Assembly (NCBI GenBank): GCA_022376465.1
Contig: JACDTU010000030.1
Coordinates: 1 to 64,000, forward strand
Reading direction: 5' to 3'
DNA: 64,000 nt
Source of the DNA: Cubamyces lactineus
Taxonomy: Eukaryota > Basidiomycota > Agaricomycetes > Polyporales > Polyporaceae
The first letter of the stretch is position 1. Each line of letters begins with the position of its first letter. The position numbers were made by a program, and so were the translations under genes. The notes under the pieces are model-generated. The model had not been told where the DNA came from, did no database searches, and saw only the letters and a list, made by a program, of their open reading frames with translations. Of the stretch, positions 12,401-25,253 are shown one piece after another.

Positions 12401-14661
12401 TGATGCAATCCCAATCCGACCCGTACGTTACTACGTACGTACGTCTTCGTACGCCTGCCGCGTCGAGCATATGGCGCATCTCGTTACGCCTCGCCTGCGC
12501 CGCGCCTCGTCGCGTCGCGTCGCGTCACAGCCCCGCCCCTTAGGCTTCGCACGAGCCCACGGGTCCACGGGCAGAGCGGGACGGAGCGGGACGGGGCGCA
12601 GCGCGTCGAATGTCCACTGACCGACCGTACTTAGGGTTCACGTCCTCTCCACACCGGGGGAGGGGAAGGTTGGTTAGAGTTCAGCACGCGCCTCGCGAGA
12701 TGGGCGATATTGCGCGCAACTCCGTGAAACGACGCGCTCCTCCGCGCGTCGAAATTCCCTGCGCCTGGGGTCTGGAGTCTGAAGTCTCGAGTCTGATGAT
12801 CCTGAGGCTTCTTCTTGGAGAGGTCGCAGAGTCGGCGAGTTGCGTGCCTGAGGGCTGCTGGCGTGTGACGGGGCAGCCTGACAGTACGCTCTTTTTTGCG
12901 TTTGCGTTTGCGAAATCCGCATCGAGATCGCCGGTGGGTGTCGCACTTTTAACAGCACCGTGTACGAGAGGTCGATTTCGAATGAGAAGCCGTCTGGGAG
13001 GAAGACGCGCAGTGTGTGATTGAGCGCGCCGATCGCGAGGAGCACTTGCCGAGCGTGTGCAAACGAGACAGTTCGATAGCAGTGAATCCCACCCCAGTGC
13101 GTGCATCAAAGCCAGACAGCCAGCCAGGACCAAACAAGATTCCGAGCTCGCCCACGAAAACAAGCGCAAGACGGAGACGACCGAGAGCGCAGCCACCGGC
13201 CTGAGCGTGCAGTACAGAGCCAGAAGAGCGAGCGAGCGCGGCCGAGACGGGGGTCGAGCAGATGGACGTCGACGGGCGTGCGAGTGTGTTTCGGGTCGAC
13301 ATCGGACGCTGGCGGGGTGACACTTGGTGTCAGCACTCTACGCTGTACACCCAAACCGACCTTGCGCTGCCAATAAACGCGAAGCTTGAACTTGGCGAAG
13401 ATGATGTGTCGATCGTCGAGCTCGAGTGCGCTGTGCAGTGCGTGTCGAACACGACGTGGAAAAGTCGCCCGGGGAGGCCGAGCGCCGGACGGGGGGACAA
13501 AGGGATGAGCCCCAGTTCCCCGTCCCCGCCGGCCCAGATATGGCGTTCGCCCTCCACGTGCAGGCGTCGTTCGATCGGCCGCGCGGATTGGCTGCGAGGG
13601 ACGCGGGGACACAGCCACTAAGGGGCGAGAACGCTGCCTGAGGCCATCCCCTGCCAATCGCGTCCGTACGTACTGCCCACCTGCACTTGCGCTAGCTTCA
13701 TCGCGACTTGGCCACAACGCGTCGGCCAGGCTGCACAGCTTCTGGACGATCCACTCGCAGCTGGTCTGGACGCGTCCGAAAACCCGCCGTGTCGCGTCCG
13801 GGGGCAGGAGCTCCGGACGGGGACGGGGCAGAAGTCGGTGGGTGTGTACAACACCCGTGGTCCCATGTCATGTCAGATCGCGTCACCCCAAGAACCGCCC
13901 GGGCAGGTATATGCATGGACAAACACGCCTTTGTGCGGAGACAAACGCGTCTGCGCGTGCGTGGGACGCGCGGAGCGACTGAGAAGATCTGGCAGGGAGC
14001 GGGGGAAGAGGGAGACTGAATGTGATCTGTCAGCGGAGGGGTGCAGGGGTGGGCGTCCGGTGGGAGTGGTACGCGTCGGTTGTGGGCGATAGATGGACAT
14101 GCGCAGCGGAGATGGGCCATCGCACGACGTTCAAAGGACACACACACATAGAGGCATGCATGTACAGAGCATGGCGAAGGGCGTGCGTTACGCGACGCGT
14201 GCGCGGATGGAAATGCAGACGTGGGAGGAGATGTATGTACGAACATTCGAGGCGGAGAAGCGGACGGAAGCAAACGGGGAGGAATGGAGGGGGGGAGGAC
14301 AAGACGGAGGAGAGGGAATGTATGGGATCGGAGGACGAGTGGGGAAGGTTAACGTTTGGGTGAATGCACGGACTGAGGACGAGGAGGATAAGGCGAGGAG
14401 GTGAGACGGAGGCGGAGGCGGAGGAGGCCACGCGCAGGAGACGGGAATGATTGGCCCAAACGGGCGAGTGCACGTGGATATAATCCAGCATTTCGCCGGG
14501 CAGGCGTTGGGAGATGGGAGGAACTAGATTCGGTACCGGAGACTGGCATGGTGCCTGAGCCGGGGGAGCGGTAGGAGAGGGATTGGGACTCCGCCTGAAA
14601 AGTGCCTTAATTGAGATTTCAGGCACCTTTTAGGAAGGGCTGGTGGAGATGGACTCGCCCA
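3458..14661. other. 11.2 kb interval without a recognisable gene
   Basis: Open frames here are short, overlap on both strands and have no family-like motif, codon bias or plausible splice chains. I saw only local simple repeats: three copies of ggctggag near 11681-11704, ttctcg-type repeats near 12236-12275, gcgtc repeats near 12515-12530, and acgg repeats near 6472-6485. No LTR, tRNA or rRNA was recognised, although tRNA detection by eye is unreliable. It may be a long regulatory domain for the zinc-finger gene downstream, a site of non-coding transcription, or an eroded transposon; the sequence does not decide. Confidence 0.5.
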
Positions 14662-17390
14662 ATGGACAGCCAAAAGTCCCCGCCCGACGCTCCTCCTCAC
14701 AACATCCCATCCCCTCCTCCCTCCAACATGGCTGCCCTCGTCGCACAGCAGCCCTTCAACCCTCCGCCCCCCGACTCCCGACCCAACCCCCCCAACGCCA
14801 GCGCACCCGCCGTCGGAAAGTCCCGCTACCGCCCCGCCCCAGCCAAGACCTTCCAGTGCAGGGGCTATGGCGAATGTAGGATGGTCTTCAGCAGGAGCGA
14901 GCATTTGGCCAGGCACATCAGGTACATCCTCTCCTCCTCCCGTCATCTCCGTTTTCCTGGATCTACGCGTCCGTTCACGCGCCCGTATCAACGCCATGCT
15001 CATTATCGCCCATATTCCCCAGGAAACACACCGGCGAGCGTCCCTTCACCTGCCACTGCGGCAAGCAGTTCTCCCGCCTCGACAACCTCCGCCAGCATGC
15101 TCAGACCGTCCACGCCGACAAGCAGGACCAAAACGAGCGCATGATGCAGGAGCTCACCTCCCTCCACGCCTCCATGACCGCCGCCGCAAAGGGCGGCCAG
15201 TCCCGCAGCAAACGCGGCCAGGCCGCTTCTTCCGCCATCTCTCCCACCGGAGCGCCCTCTCTCAACGGCTCCCTCCCCTCCATGGCCGTCAAGCAAGAGG
15301 ACGTCGTCGGCCACGCCATGCACCCCATGGCCCAGCGTCCCGGCACCAGCACAGGCTACGAGGGCGCGAATGCCTTTCTTCACCAACCAGGCAGCACTTG
15401 GCAGATTCAGACGTCCCCCGTCGACAGACCCAACATCCGCCCCACCAACAGCCATTCCTTTCGTGACCCCGGCCAGTCCTTTCGTGCCCCCTCATCATCC
15501 GCTCCATCTCCCACCACCGCCGCCCCCGCCACCGGCCCTCTCTACCACCAACAGCTCCAGCACCACTCGAGCCAGTCCTTTCTCGTCCCCTCCGCCGCCT
15601 CCTTCAACTTCGGTCTCACCGATCTCCCATCAGCCCCACGCCCAGGATCTAGCAGCGGCCCTTCAGCAGCAGCAGCAGGCCCAGGGTCCGACCCCGCTCG
15701 ATCCCTCCCACCCCTCAGTGCCGTCGTCGCCTCATCCCTCCCTCCCGTCCACTCAACAGCAGCACCATCCTTTGGGTCGCTCTCCGCCGCACCACAGCAG
15801 CAGCAACAACAACAACCCCTCACACACTCACATGTACTACCATTACCCACCCCATCAGGGCCTTACGGACGCAGACCCTCCACAGCTGCTCGGCCAGGGA
15901 CAGCTCCAGCCTCCTACTACTACCCACCCGGCTCTGCAGGCTCCGGGGCCCCAGCCGCTTTCGCTCCAGGACCTGGGGCAATACCAGGCTTGGGCGCAGG
16001 CTCAGCTCGCCCAGAGCTATCGCTACGCTTTGCCGTCGGACATGGACGGCTCGGCGCTCTCGAGCCCATACGCCGAATCGGCAGCGGCTATGGAGGCGGC
16101 GAGGATGCACCACCACCACCGTCCGCAGGAGGAGACGAGCCGACGTCTCCCGGCGGAACAAACGACTCTCCGTTTTCCTTCCACCCACCCCCATCAGCCT
16201 CCGCCACCGCCCACTACGCAACCTCCGCAGGGTACGCGCCGTACGCCGCCACAGCCATCCCACGCAAACGACCTTACTCTGGATCTGACGACGACGACGA
16301 TGGGCCACGCGAGCGCGGAGATGTTGGCCGGCCCGCTAGCAGCGGGTTCGGCGCAGGCGGCGAATACGACTACGGCTCAGAGTCTCGGCCCCAGTCTCGA
16401 CGGCTCTCCGTCATGGAACTCTGCAATGAACCAGCTCCAGATGCAGCAGCTCGACCATTTATACCACTATCAGCGGGTAGCTCAGGCCCATCAGCAGCAG
16501 CAACAGCAACAGGCGCAGCAGGTGGCGGCGGCGCGGGCGCAGGCGCACTCTCGCGGCCCACCACATCATCCGGACTCGTCACTTCCGCCGCGCAACTCGC
16601 ACTCGTCGATCGGCCCAGCGTCAGTCCCCCTCCGGCAGCAGCTCGCGCAGAACCCGCATCTGGCGACCCAGGCGCAGCACTATTCGCTCGAGCTCCATCG
16701 GCAGCAGCAGGAGCAGCTTCGCCAGCGTCTCCAGCAGGCGCAACAGCAACAGCAGCGCGAGGAGACGGCGGAGCGCGAGCGCAGGAACTCGGAGGAGGAG
16801 TACATGAGGCGCCTCGCGGAGAGGTATGGGGGTCCGCTTTCGACGGGCAGCCCGGCGGCGCATATGGGCGGTATGCAGTACTTCCCGGACATGACCAGCA
16901 ACGGTCATACGCCCAACAACAACAACAATCCGGGTTCCACTACCAACAACAACAGCAACAACACGCACACCAATGGCAGCAACCCGGATGGGGCGCATAC
17001 GCCGCTGCACGCTCGCCATCCTACTCAGCAGCCTCGCCAGGGAGTGGGAGCGCAGGGACGGCCTCCCCATCCGTCGCATCCCGCACACCTCGCGCATCCC
17101 CTGGTGGGTCACCCCTCCTCCATGGTGGTGGGAGTGCCCATGCTGCCTTCGGTGGACGGCTATCCTCCCCTGCCGTCGGACGGGGTGGGTCCGGATCCCC
17201 TGGACATCGCGGCGATGGGGGGCATGCCGCCGCCGCCTCACCAGCACCCGCATCAGCACCCGGGGCAGGGCCAGATGGTGCTGGGGATGGGAATGGGCAT
17301 GGGGGTGGGAATGGGCTTGGAGGGGAGCCCCACGGGGATGGTGGGGCTCAACAAGTACGACTCGCCGCTGCCGTTGGAATGAGGGCGTGA
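14662..17390 (+). CDS. C2H2 zinc-finger transcription factor with long low-complexity tail
   Basis: Seen: exons 14662..14921 and 15023..17390 give 875 residues. The intron interrupts an Arg codon between two adjacent C2H2 fingers: [22 protein letters not shown] and [23 protein letters not shown], linked by KHTGERP. This tandem pair resembles the fungal Usv1/Rsv type of nutrient and stress regulators (family inference). The tail is rich in Ser, Pro, Ala and Gln, with islands that look conserved: [41 protein letters not shown] and [17 protein letters not shown]. From about 15640 the codon third positions of this frame lose their strong G/C bias, while an overlapping +1 frame (15370..17382) stays open and shows that bias, so the C-terminus is uncertain. 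An out-of-frame ATG at 14649 lies 13 nt upstream. Confidence 0.8.
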
Positions 17391-20300
17391 GCGCGCTGCA
17401 TCGGCGTTGTTGTCGTCGTCTGCGCATGCGTGGACGTCGATGTCGATGTGGGCGCGCCGCCCTTAGGACTTCGGGAGGGGCGTCGTCGTCGCCATATACG
17501 CGAACGTTCGTCCGACCGACCGTCTCTTTTTTTTCGGTTTCGTGTTCCCCGCTCCCCGTCCCCCGCTCTCCGCTCCGCTTCGCCCCGAAAGTAAACTGTG
17601 TGCACATACGTACTGACCGCGCCTCTCGTCCGATCGACTTGACTTGACTTGAATTGACTTGAATTACACGTACATACTGTATATCCTCGGCCGTCCGCGC
17701 CCGCTCCTCGCCGCACCGCAACGTCCCGCATACCATACATACCTGTACGCACCCACGCACCTGTAATGCTGCTGCTTGCTGCTCGAGCTCCCTGCTTCTC
17801 CTTTGCCCTTTCCGCGTCTTTTCTCCCTCCCACTCCACCCTACGCTTCGTTACCCCAACCACCACCGATACCGCCGCATTCGTCTTTTCACCTTTTTTTT
17901 CTCCTTTGTGCCGACACTTCAACATTCAACGTTCGTCCCTCCCCTTTCGTGCGCGGCGGCGTCGCCTGTCCGATATCATTATCTTATGTCTCGTCTTTCT
18001 GCTGGATCATACAAGGGTTTTATTGTTTGTCGTTTGCCGTTTGCCGTTTGTCGTTTGCCTGTTTTTTTGTCTCTGTCTCTGTCTCTTTATATACATCATA
18101 TCTGCTCCTCCTCCGCCTGCTATCGTCGGGTCCGACCGTCGTTGTCGGCGTCGCCTCTTCGCGAACGTCGCAGACCCCGGCGAAGTTCTGGACTCTGGAC
18201 TCCGAAGTTGTAAGGTAATCCGCTCCGTCCGAGCTTGAAGCTTGAAGAATGAGAATGAACCATCACGCGTGCAATAATAGTACGCGGTGCATATTGCTCA
18301 AAGAATTCTCAGTTGGGCGAGTCTTGGTATGTTCGCGTGCGTGCATGCACGAACTCAGGATCTTTTACTCCGTTGACAAGCGACGACGTCATGGTGTCTC
18401 GGTGTCTCGGCTGGTTGGGTCTCTCGCTCATCTTTGAATATTCCGCTGGCTGACTTCTGTGTATACAGGATATTGATATTGTAGTGCATACACTATAGTA
18501 TACGCTCCTCATCCGGTCCGACTTCTATTCCTTTCCAAGTTCCAACGCACGAAATTCCCACTGAAACTATCGGACGCGAGGCAAATAGTATCGTCCGAGC
18601 CAAAAGTCCCGGACGTTCGTCGGCGTCGGCGTCGGCGTCGTGATGACGGCAAGCTTGCGTGCTCACCAGCACACTGTAACCGATATCCACTGATCGGTCT
18701 CTGGATCGCTCAGCGCAGCTCGCAGCGCGCACAATCCACCACGCCGACCGGCAAATTGTAGGACTCAGATAACCGTCATGGCGGGCATCCTTCGAGTCCC
18801 ACCATATCGACCAGTTTATCGACGCAAAGATGCGTCGAGTCCGTGAGATGCACGAGGTGCGCGGTGCGCGACGCACGATGCCACGGCGAACAGTGAACGG
18901 GGAATCGTCAGCGAGCGACCAGGCTCCCGCGCAGTGCGTGCGTGCGTGCGTGCGGGCGGGCGGGGCAACTTGAGCCCTGTCGATCGTGTGGGTCCAATAG
19001 CGGTGAGTCGTCCAGGCTCCGGGTCGTTTCCGGCACGCCAAGCCTTGCGAGTTGCCGAACGAAAAGCTCGAACGGCATGCTCAGTGTTCTTGCCTCAGGC
19101 TTCGTTCGTCCTAGCCTCTAGAAACACGCTCGAACTCTTTGGGACTCTTGCGCGTCGTGCATCGGTAGAGACTCAACTAGAGCCTCAGCCCCATACGCGT
19201 TCCCGCGATGCACGACATCGTTCATGTCGTCGAATGAACTTGAAGGAGTGGAGCGGATGTGTGGATGGGCTGGGAGATGGGTTTTGGCACGGCAGCGAAG
19301 CGACGATCGGGAGCGGTTGCAGATGCAGTTGCGCGGGTCGATCGTTCTTGCTCGCATGGAAGGCTCAGAGATATGTTTATATGTTCATAACATGTGCACA
19401 GTGCGCGGGAGAGGGATGGTCCGTGCGTCGTTAGCGTTAGCGTTGTTGGACTGTGGGGGTCCTCGCTTCGATTCAGCATCTAGTACATAAACTTACATAC
19501 GTATGATGGGGTGGAGCGGATGGCTAAGCACGATCTCTCGGATGTGCGACAACCGACAGGTCATTCGTCGCTTGGCTGGAGGAGTGTTCCGCATCCATAG
19601 CGGCAGGCGGCGGGCCGCGCACCGATTGGCACGGACTGGTCGTCTGGGGACAATGCGGAGGGCGGGGAAACGTTTCGGCATCAGACACGGCATGGACGTC
19701 GAGGCGGGAGACTGGCCGAGCAGACTAAGCGATCGACGTTGAGGCGTCTCGCAGTCTGTGCACATCGCGCGTTCACGCTCCAAGTTCCACGGCCGACGTT
19801 ATCGGTATGCCCCCGAAGCTAGAGCGCATTCATCGCGCACGTCCAGTGTACTGTTCGCGAACGTGAAATAGCACGGGCCAATTGCCAGACGATCGCGAGG
19901 GTCGGACGTCGGATAGCAACTTGCAAGCGCATGGATGGGTGCTCATGGAGGAACGGAAGACGGGGCTAGCTATATTGGTGGGATAGGGGACGGGATGGGT
20001 TGTGTCATATGTGCATGCGGCTTTGAGGTTGTGTATCTTCCGGATGAACTACGCGTCTGATCAAACACTCGCAACAGCCCCTGTCCAACGGCATCAACTA
20101 GGCTCTGCTCAGTGGACGATGGCGCTATCGGTTGCATCAATTGCTACCTCACATGCACAGGGGCAGCGCGTTAGTCCAAGTCGGCCCCTCCAAAGAAAGC
20201 TATATGGTGGGTGAGGAGGAGTTGTGGGTGGGTGAGTGCTCTTACCAGTGCGCGGGAGAAGCTCGACTTTGATGGGCGCCTACCCACCAAACGCGAACAC

Positions 20301-21166
20301 GTGCCTTGACTGAGCTCTCCTTCAAACGACGACGACGGCGGTCTCCTCCACCCAGCTCCTCTCGCTCCTGAGTCCTGTGAACATACCGTCCTCCACTCTC
20401 TCGGATGCACCTTCGACGCGCTGAGAAGATGCTGTCAATGAGACGAGCGGGTTCCGCTAGGCTGGGCCAGGAACGTCGCGGGGCCATCTCAGTCTGCTCT
20501 CATCAGCGCCCTCTCTCTCCCTCCCACCCATTTCGAGTCTTCTCTGCCCTCCGGGAGTCAACCGCCTCCGCCACTTCCTCCTCCTCGCCAGCCACCGCGC
20601 ACCATGGCAACCACGCTACTCTCCTCCACCCCTCCCTTCCCGACTGCCTCTCTGCACCGCGTCGAGGAGGATCTGCATCCTAGCCCGTCCTCCACCTGCC
20701 ATCATAGATCCAACCCTTCCCTTCTTTCTGCATCAAACACATCAATTTCAGCACATCCACCGCGCAGCCTGCTTGCCAGAACACCGCTCCGGCTCTTTCT
20801 CTCTTGCTGCCCTCTCCGGTCTCTACCTTGCCTCCGCCTTGTCTAGATCTCCTGATCCCAGCAGCCCCCGCCCGTTCCTGGTTCCTCCCGCTCTTTCAAT
20901 CCAGCTCTTTCCAAGCGCTTTCTCTCCCCCCTGCCTTTCCCTCAGCCATCCATCACCCCTCTGCCGTCTTTCGCTTCCCCCCGCCTCTCCTTACTCGCCT
21001 AGCTTGCGCAGCACTTCCTCCTCTCCTTCCTCTCTGAGCTGTCCCGCTCACGACGGTCTATGTCCGTCCCCACCCGTCCCCGGATCGAAGCTCTCCAGAG
21101 ATCCTTCTCCTGCTGAACCTTCAATCGCTTGTCTTGCCGACCGTCTCTCGCCTTTGACGACCGACT
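17391..21166. other. 3.8 kb intergenic stretch
   Basis: It holds the presumed 3' UTR of the zinc-finger gene (pyrimidine-rich from about 17766 to 18110) and the C/T-rich leader of the membrane protein gene (about 20500-21150). Between them I see only short frames without family character and simple repeats such as gtgc and gggc units near 18940-18965. Confidence 0.5.
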
Positions 21167-22924
21167 ATGAACTTCACGCTTGATGACTCTGATCCGTCCT
21201 TGTCATTTTCTACCAGCGACTGGGCGATCCAAAACTCTTCAGATCCCTACCTTGACCGGTTCTTCGACAACACGTACCATGTCGCTCAGCGCGACGGGGC
21301 CACAATCTCTTTCCAGTTCCAAGGCTCCGGCTTTGCGATATACGGCTCCACAGGGCCTGGTCATGTAAGTCTCTCTCTTCTACACCGCGTTCCCTCCATC
21401 GCACGACCAACACCTCGTCGCGCACCCGCACAGGCCAAGTTCTCGGTGCAGTACGACAACGTCGTTGCCAACAATCTCGACGCCTCCGCGTCGCAGACCC
21501 GCTTCCGGCAACAGCTCTTCGCACATACATTTGGGTCCGAGTCGCAACCGCACACCGTCAAGCTCACTGCCGTCCTCACCGGAGTGGGGCTCGCGGGCGA
21601 GTGGCTCGACGTCGACTACATCACGCTCACATCCCCTGCGAATGCAAGGTGCGTCTTGCCCGCCCTTCGATCTGTGATGCGCAGATTTCGTCCGCGCGTC
21701 TCTGTGTGTGGATTCGATCATCCTGACCTCCTGTTCTTTCTGCGTGTGTGCGAACAGTACAAGTTCGGGCTTGCCCACTGTGACCGCCGTCCCACCATGG
21801 CTCTCAGGGTGAGTGCATTATATTGATCTCTTCGTGCTCGCGTTCCTGGCTCTTGTTCTCGATCCGTGCGGTCCGCTTGTGCGTTGTCGGGCGTGTGCGC
21901 GGGGCGAGCAGAGGTAGCGCATGTCGGACGTGCGTGAGATTGCGTCTGCCCGTATCGGACGTGTATCTGTGGGAAGACGATGGGGACTGCCTTGGGCCGT
22001 GCGTCTGTCTGCGCCACCCACATCGCCCCTTGCACTTCCATCTCGCAGAACCGCGCTCGATCGCACCCGAGCACACGAGCGTGCTTGCTCGCCGCCAGGC
22101 CGTGGCTCAATTGCGTGAACATGTCGCTAAACATGGTGCGCGTCTGTCCAATATAGGTCCTCGAGCACAAGCACATTGCTCGCATTCACGCCAACAGGCA
22201 GGCCGGACTCTACGTACGTCTCGTCTCCTGATTTCATACTGCCTAGCATCTGCTCATCAGTGCCACCGCCATCTTCAGTTACTCGTCGTCATCGTCATCG
22301 AAAGTGCCCACCATACTCGCGGCGCTATTTGGCTCCCTCATTGGCCTCGCGGCGCTCCTCCTCGTGCTCTACTGCGTCCTCCGCCGGATCTACGAGCGAC
22401 GCCGTGCACGCGAGCGCGCCTTCCGGTACGGCCAGTCCTCCGCGAACCCCTCCGTCTCCCTCGCCGGCACATACGCGCCCTCATCCGGAGGGTCCGCCAA
22501 GGGCAGCGGCTTCGGCCCGGGCGCGATCCTCGACATGGTCGGCATCGGCGGCGGGGGTGGCGGCGGGGGTGGAGGGAGCAGCGCAAATGGCAACGGGGCG
22601 CGCGACGGGTCCCAGAGGAGCGCGCCGTACTCGCACTCGCACGCGCACGCACACTCGGGGAGCAACGGCGGGAGCCTCGCGAGCCACGCCGTCGAGATGC
22701 GGAGCTTCTCCACGGACGTGCACCGGGACCCGCCGGATCGAGATCGAGACAGGCTGGAGAGGGAGGCGCGGGAGAGGGAGGGCGCGGGGACGCCGACGAC
22801 GGCGCAGGTCCTGGCGACGCGGCCGCTGCTGAGCGCGTCGCCGATCGCGTGGACGCGGCAGAAGGTCGGCGGGGGGCATAAAGGCGACGCGGACTCGCTC
22901 CGGACAGATTTCCTGCAGGTGTAG
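21167..22924 (+). CDS. Single-pass membrane protein with extracellular ligand-binding-like domain
   Basis: Seen: exons 21167..21364, 21434..21648, 21758..21808, 22157..22213 and 22261..22924 join in phase into 394 residues. Residues 1-150 (from FTLDDSDPSLSF to EWLDVDYITL) follow the beta-sandwich pattern of a large agaricomycete family: an ordered FTLDD start, GATISFQFQGSGFAIYGS, and a closing DVDYITL. A Ser/Thr-rich stalk follows, then a transmembrane helix at about residues 192-212 and a basic stop-transfer cluster (RRIYERRRARERAFR). The cytoplasmic tail is Gly, Ser and His rich. No cleavable signal peptide is visible, as often in this family. Likely role: surface sensor or adhesin, function unknown. 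The 348 nt third intron is unusually long here and could hide a further exon. Confidence 0.75.
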
Positions 22925-24064
22925 TGGGTGTCGGATACCATACCATACCATAGTAGTAGCAGCGGCAGTAGTGGTGGTTCAGTCAGCGTCGGGGATCTCG
23001 TATACTTCTAGTATAGCAGCGGGTGCGCGTATTGCATGGTTTTTGGATTTTTGGTAGTTTGGCGATGGGTACACGTACCAGCCTAGCCACCCCCAGCAGC
23101 ATGCAGAGTCCTTGCACGCATTCCACTCCACCTCGGATACCGTGTACGCGAACCCGCCGGTCCACCCATCTCATTCCAAGTCCTCTCGACTTTTGGCCGG
23201 GTCGCTCCCCAAAGTCTGAGGCGTGCAGCTCCCGACAGCGTGCGCAGACGTTGTCTGGTCGGACTCGGAGTCGGAGTGATCGTTACGTGCTGCTGACGAT
23301 GGGCAATGGGCCGCACGCCGAGAGGAGGGAATTGGTCAGGGCCAGTGGAAGGAACCTCGAAGGGCTGGAGAGACTCGGCAGTGCTGAGAGTTGATGGTAG
23401 AGTGAGAGAGAGAGAGAGGGGGGGGGGGGGGGAAACAGGACGGCTCCTGATGAGGGGGCACGTCAAGGGAGAGCGTGTCTGAAGATGATTATATGCCTTG
23501 TGCGGCGACTCGGTGGACGTGAGCCTTGGCTGCCGAAAGACGTCGCGGAGCAGTCGGAGGGGTGCGCGGAGGGTCGTGTACAGGCGCCAGGCGCTCCATT
23601 GTACAGGAGTGAGAAGTTGTAAAGATGAGGGGTGCAGATGTTACCGGCTTTTAAAGTATGCGAACGAAGAGGACAGTATGGAAAACGCGCTCTCGGGGTG
23701 CTGAGGACGCGTATGAGTAGCTGCATGCAGCAGTGCTTCGCCTGGAGGAACAGATATGGTGGCCCGTGTGAGGTATGTGATTGAACGGTCGATTGGCAGA
23801 CGGACGGTGAGTAGCGAAAACGCCTAGAGTTACACCAGTACATAGGACCCATGTCAGGCTGTCAATGCAGCTCGCGTCCTAAGCCTTGATAGAGGAACGT
23901 ACCTTCCGTAGGGTCAGATTCATAGCATGACTTCCGCATGCAGATCATAATCTCCGTGTCCGCTGGACAGCCTATCGACTTATGATGCCTTCGCACGAGT
24001 GCTATGGATTCCTCAACCATGTCTGAGGCCTTCTACGAAGGACATGCTGACCTTACGCGATTAG
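22925..24064. other. Intergenic stretch with GA/G tract
   Basis: No gene recognised. A purine tract of repeated ga followed by about 15 consecutive G lies at about 23402-23433 and may be unstable or form quadruplex-type structure. A 130-codon minus frame at 23463-23852 has no family features. Confidence 0.5.
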
Positions 24065-24760
24065 TCAAGGAGCGCAGGTGTGTACTAGCCGAGGAGATGA
24101 GAAGCCACCAGGTGGACAAAGCAGGCTCACGATACTAGGCCGCAGCCACCGGAGCAGCGCCTCCACGATTACGTGAAAGAGACAGTGCCTGAGGTTCAGC
24201 GTCTTGAGTCTAGGGAGGTTGCCGCTTGCCTCTGGCAACGCCTCCATGCTCGACAATAAGGGGACAGGTCTAGTGAACCGGTGCCACGAGGAAACGACAA
24301 AGACGTGCACTCCAAGTGTTCTAGTCGAAGCAGGCGACTGATGACATGCCAAAGGATTCCGTCCTCATCGACTTCATCCTCCAGTGCACCACCGAGCAGT
24401 TTGAGTTTGCGCAGCTCTGCCATGAGGTAGAAGGGAAGTATGGTGGGTGCTGAGACGTCCATAGTTGAGCTATCAGATGAACCACCGCTACCCTTGGCAA
24501 AGGACCGGGTGAAGAGGAGGTTGACGCTCATGGAGAGCGATTTAGTGGCTTGAGCGAGCTCGAGGCTGATACGAGATACGAAACGTCCTAGAGAGTAGCA
24601 GAACGCTGGAACTAGATGACCTGGTGAAGCGAATGTTCCTGTACCGGTGATCCCGAGCAAGACATAGCAAGTGACTCTCACGGCCGGCGAGAGCACATCG
24701 GTGCAAGGCGGGTGGAGCAAACACCTAGCCGTCCCAAGAGATGAAGGCGAGGGTGAGATC
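24065..24760 (-). pseudogene. F-box/LRR-like gene remnant
   Basis: Seen in different minus frames: FAPPALHRCALAGRESHLL at about 24660-24724, which has the form of an F-box helix end (a C-x-L-x-x-R type core), then LRR-like segments ELRKLKLLGGALEDE, ISRLLRLEHLECTSL and LPRLKTLNLRHC. Homologous pieces fall in different frames with no convincing splice chain, and no start methionine fits. A similar CALAGR segment occurs at 33644-33880. Known: basidiomycete genomes carry hundreds of such F-box genes and many decay. It could instead be an intact gene with introns I failed to place. Confidence 0.45.
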
Positions 24761-25253
24761 CATGATCTGTGGGGGGACGCAATCTTGAACTGGTGGTGGT
24801 GTGCAAGCAAGTACGTACGATGCATTGGAAGCAGGAGTACTGCGTGCCCGGAAGTTGCCAGGCACGCCTAATTATCCAGTGACGGACGCGACGCGTCGAG
24901 TGCCCATCATATTGACGAATCACTCGAACCAGTACAGGGGGGCCTTGAACTGTTGTCTGCAGACACAGAATACCAGGAGAATTCTGCGCTACAGCGATGT
25001 TTACGCCGAGTTGTCCCTGGAGAATTGTTCGTCAGGAGATCGTGTTTGCCGCAGGCTACGTGAGCCGTTAGCGTTACTTTCGGATGGACCAGTGGCAGCG
25101 TATCGCATAAAATGGTACTACTGAGGGTTACTTATGGAGCGTCTCAACGTTCTCAGTAACAGTGCTGAAAGCCGATTCGACTCTCAGCACGATCGTTACA
25201 CGAGTAGGCAATGTGCAGGCGATCAAGTGACATGACTCGGATTCTGACGGTAC

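Noticed and set aside
16621..17925. 434-codon minus-strand ORF over the zinc-finger tail
   Set aside because: Arg/His-rich mirror of CAG/GGC-type repeats; no motif and no plausible start context.
17766..18238. Three overlapping 110-150 codon plus ORFs
   Set aside because: Pyrimidine-rich DNA gives Ser/Leu/Phe-rich frames in all phases; likely 3' UTR.
21823..22881. 352-codon plus ORF across the membrane protein gene
   Set aside because: Wrong frame relative to the transmembrane segment; the spliced model explains the sequence better.
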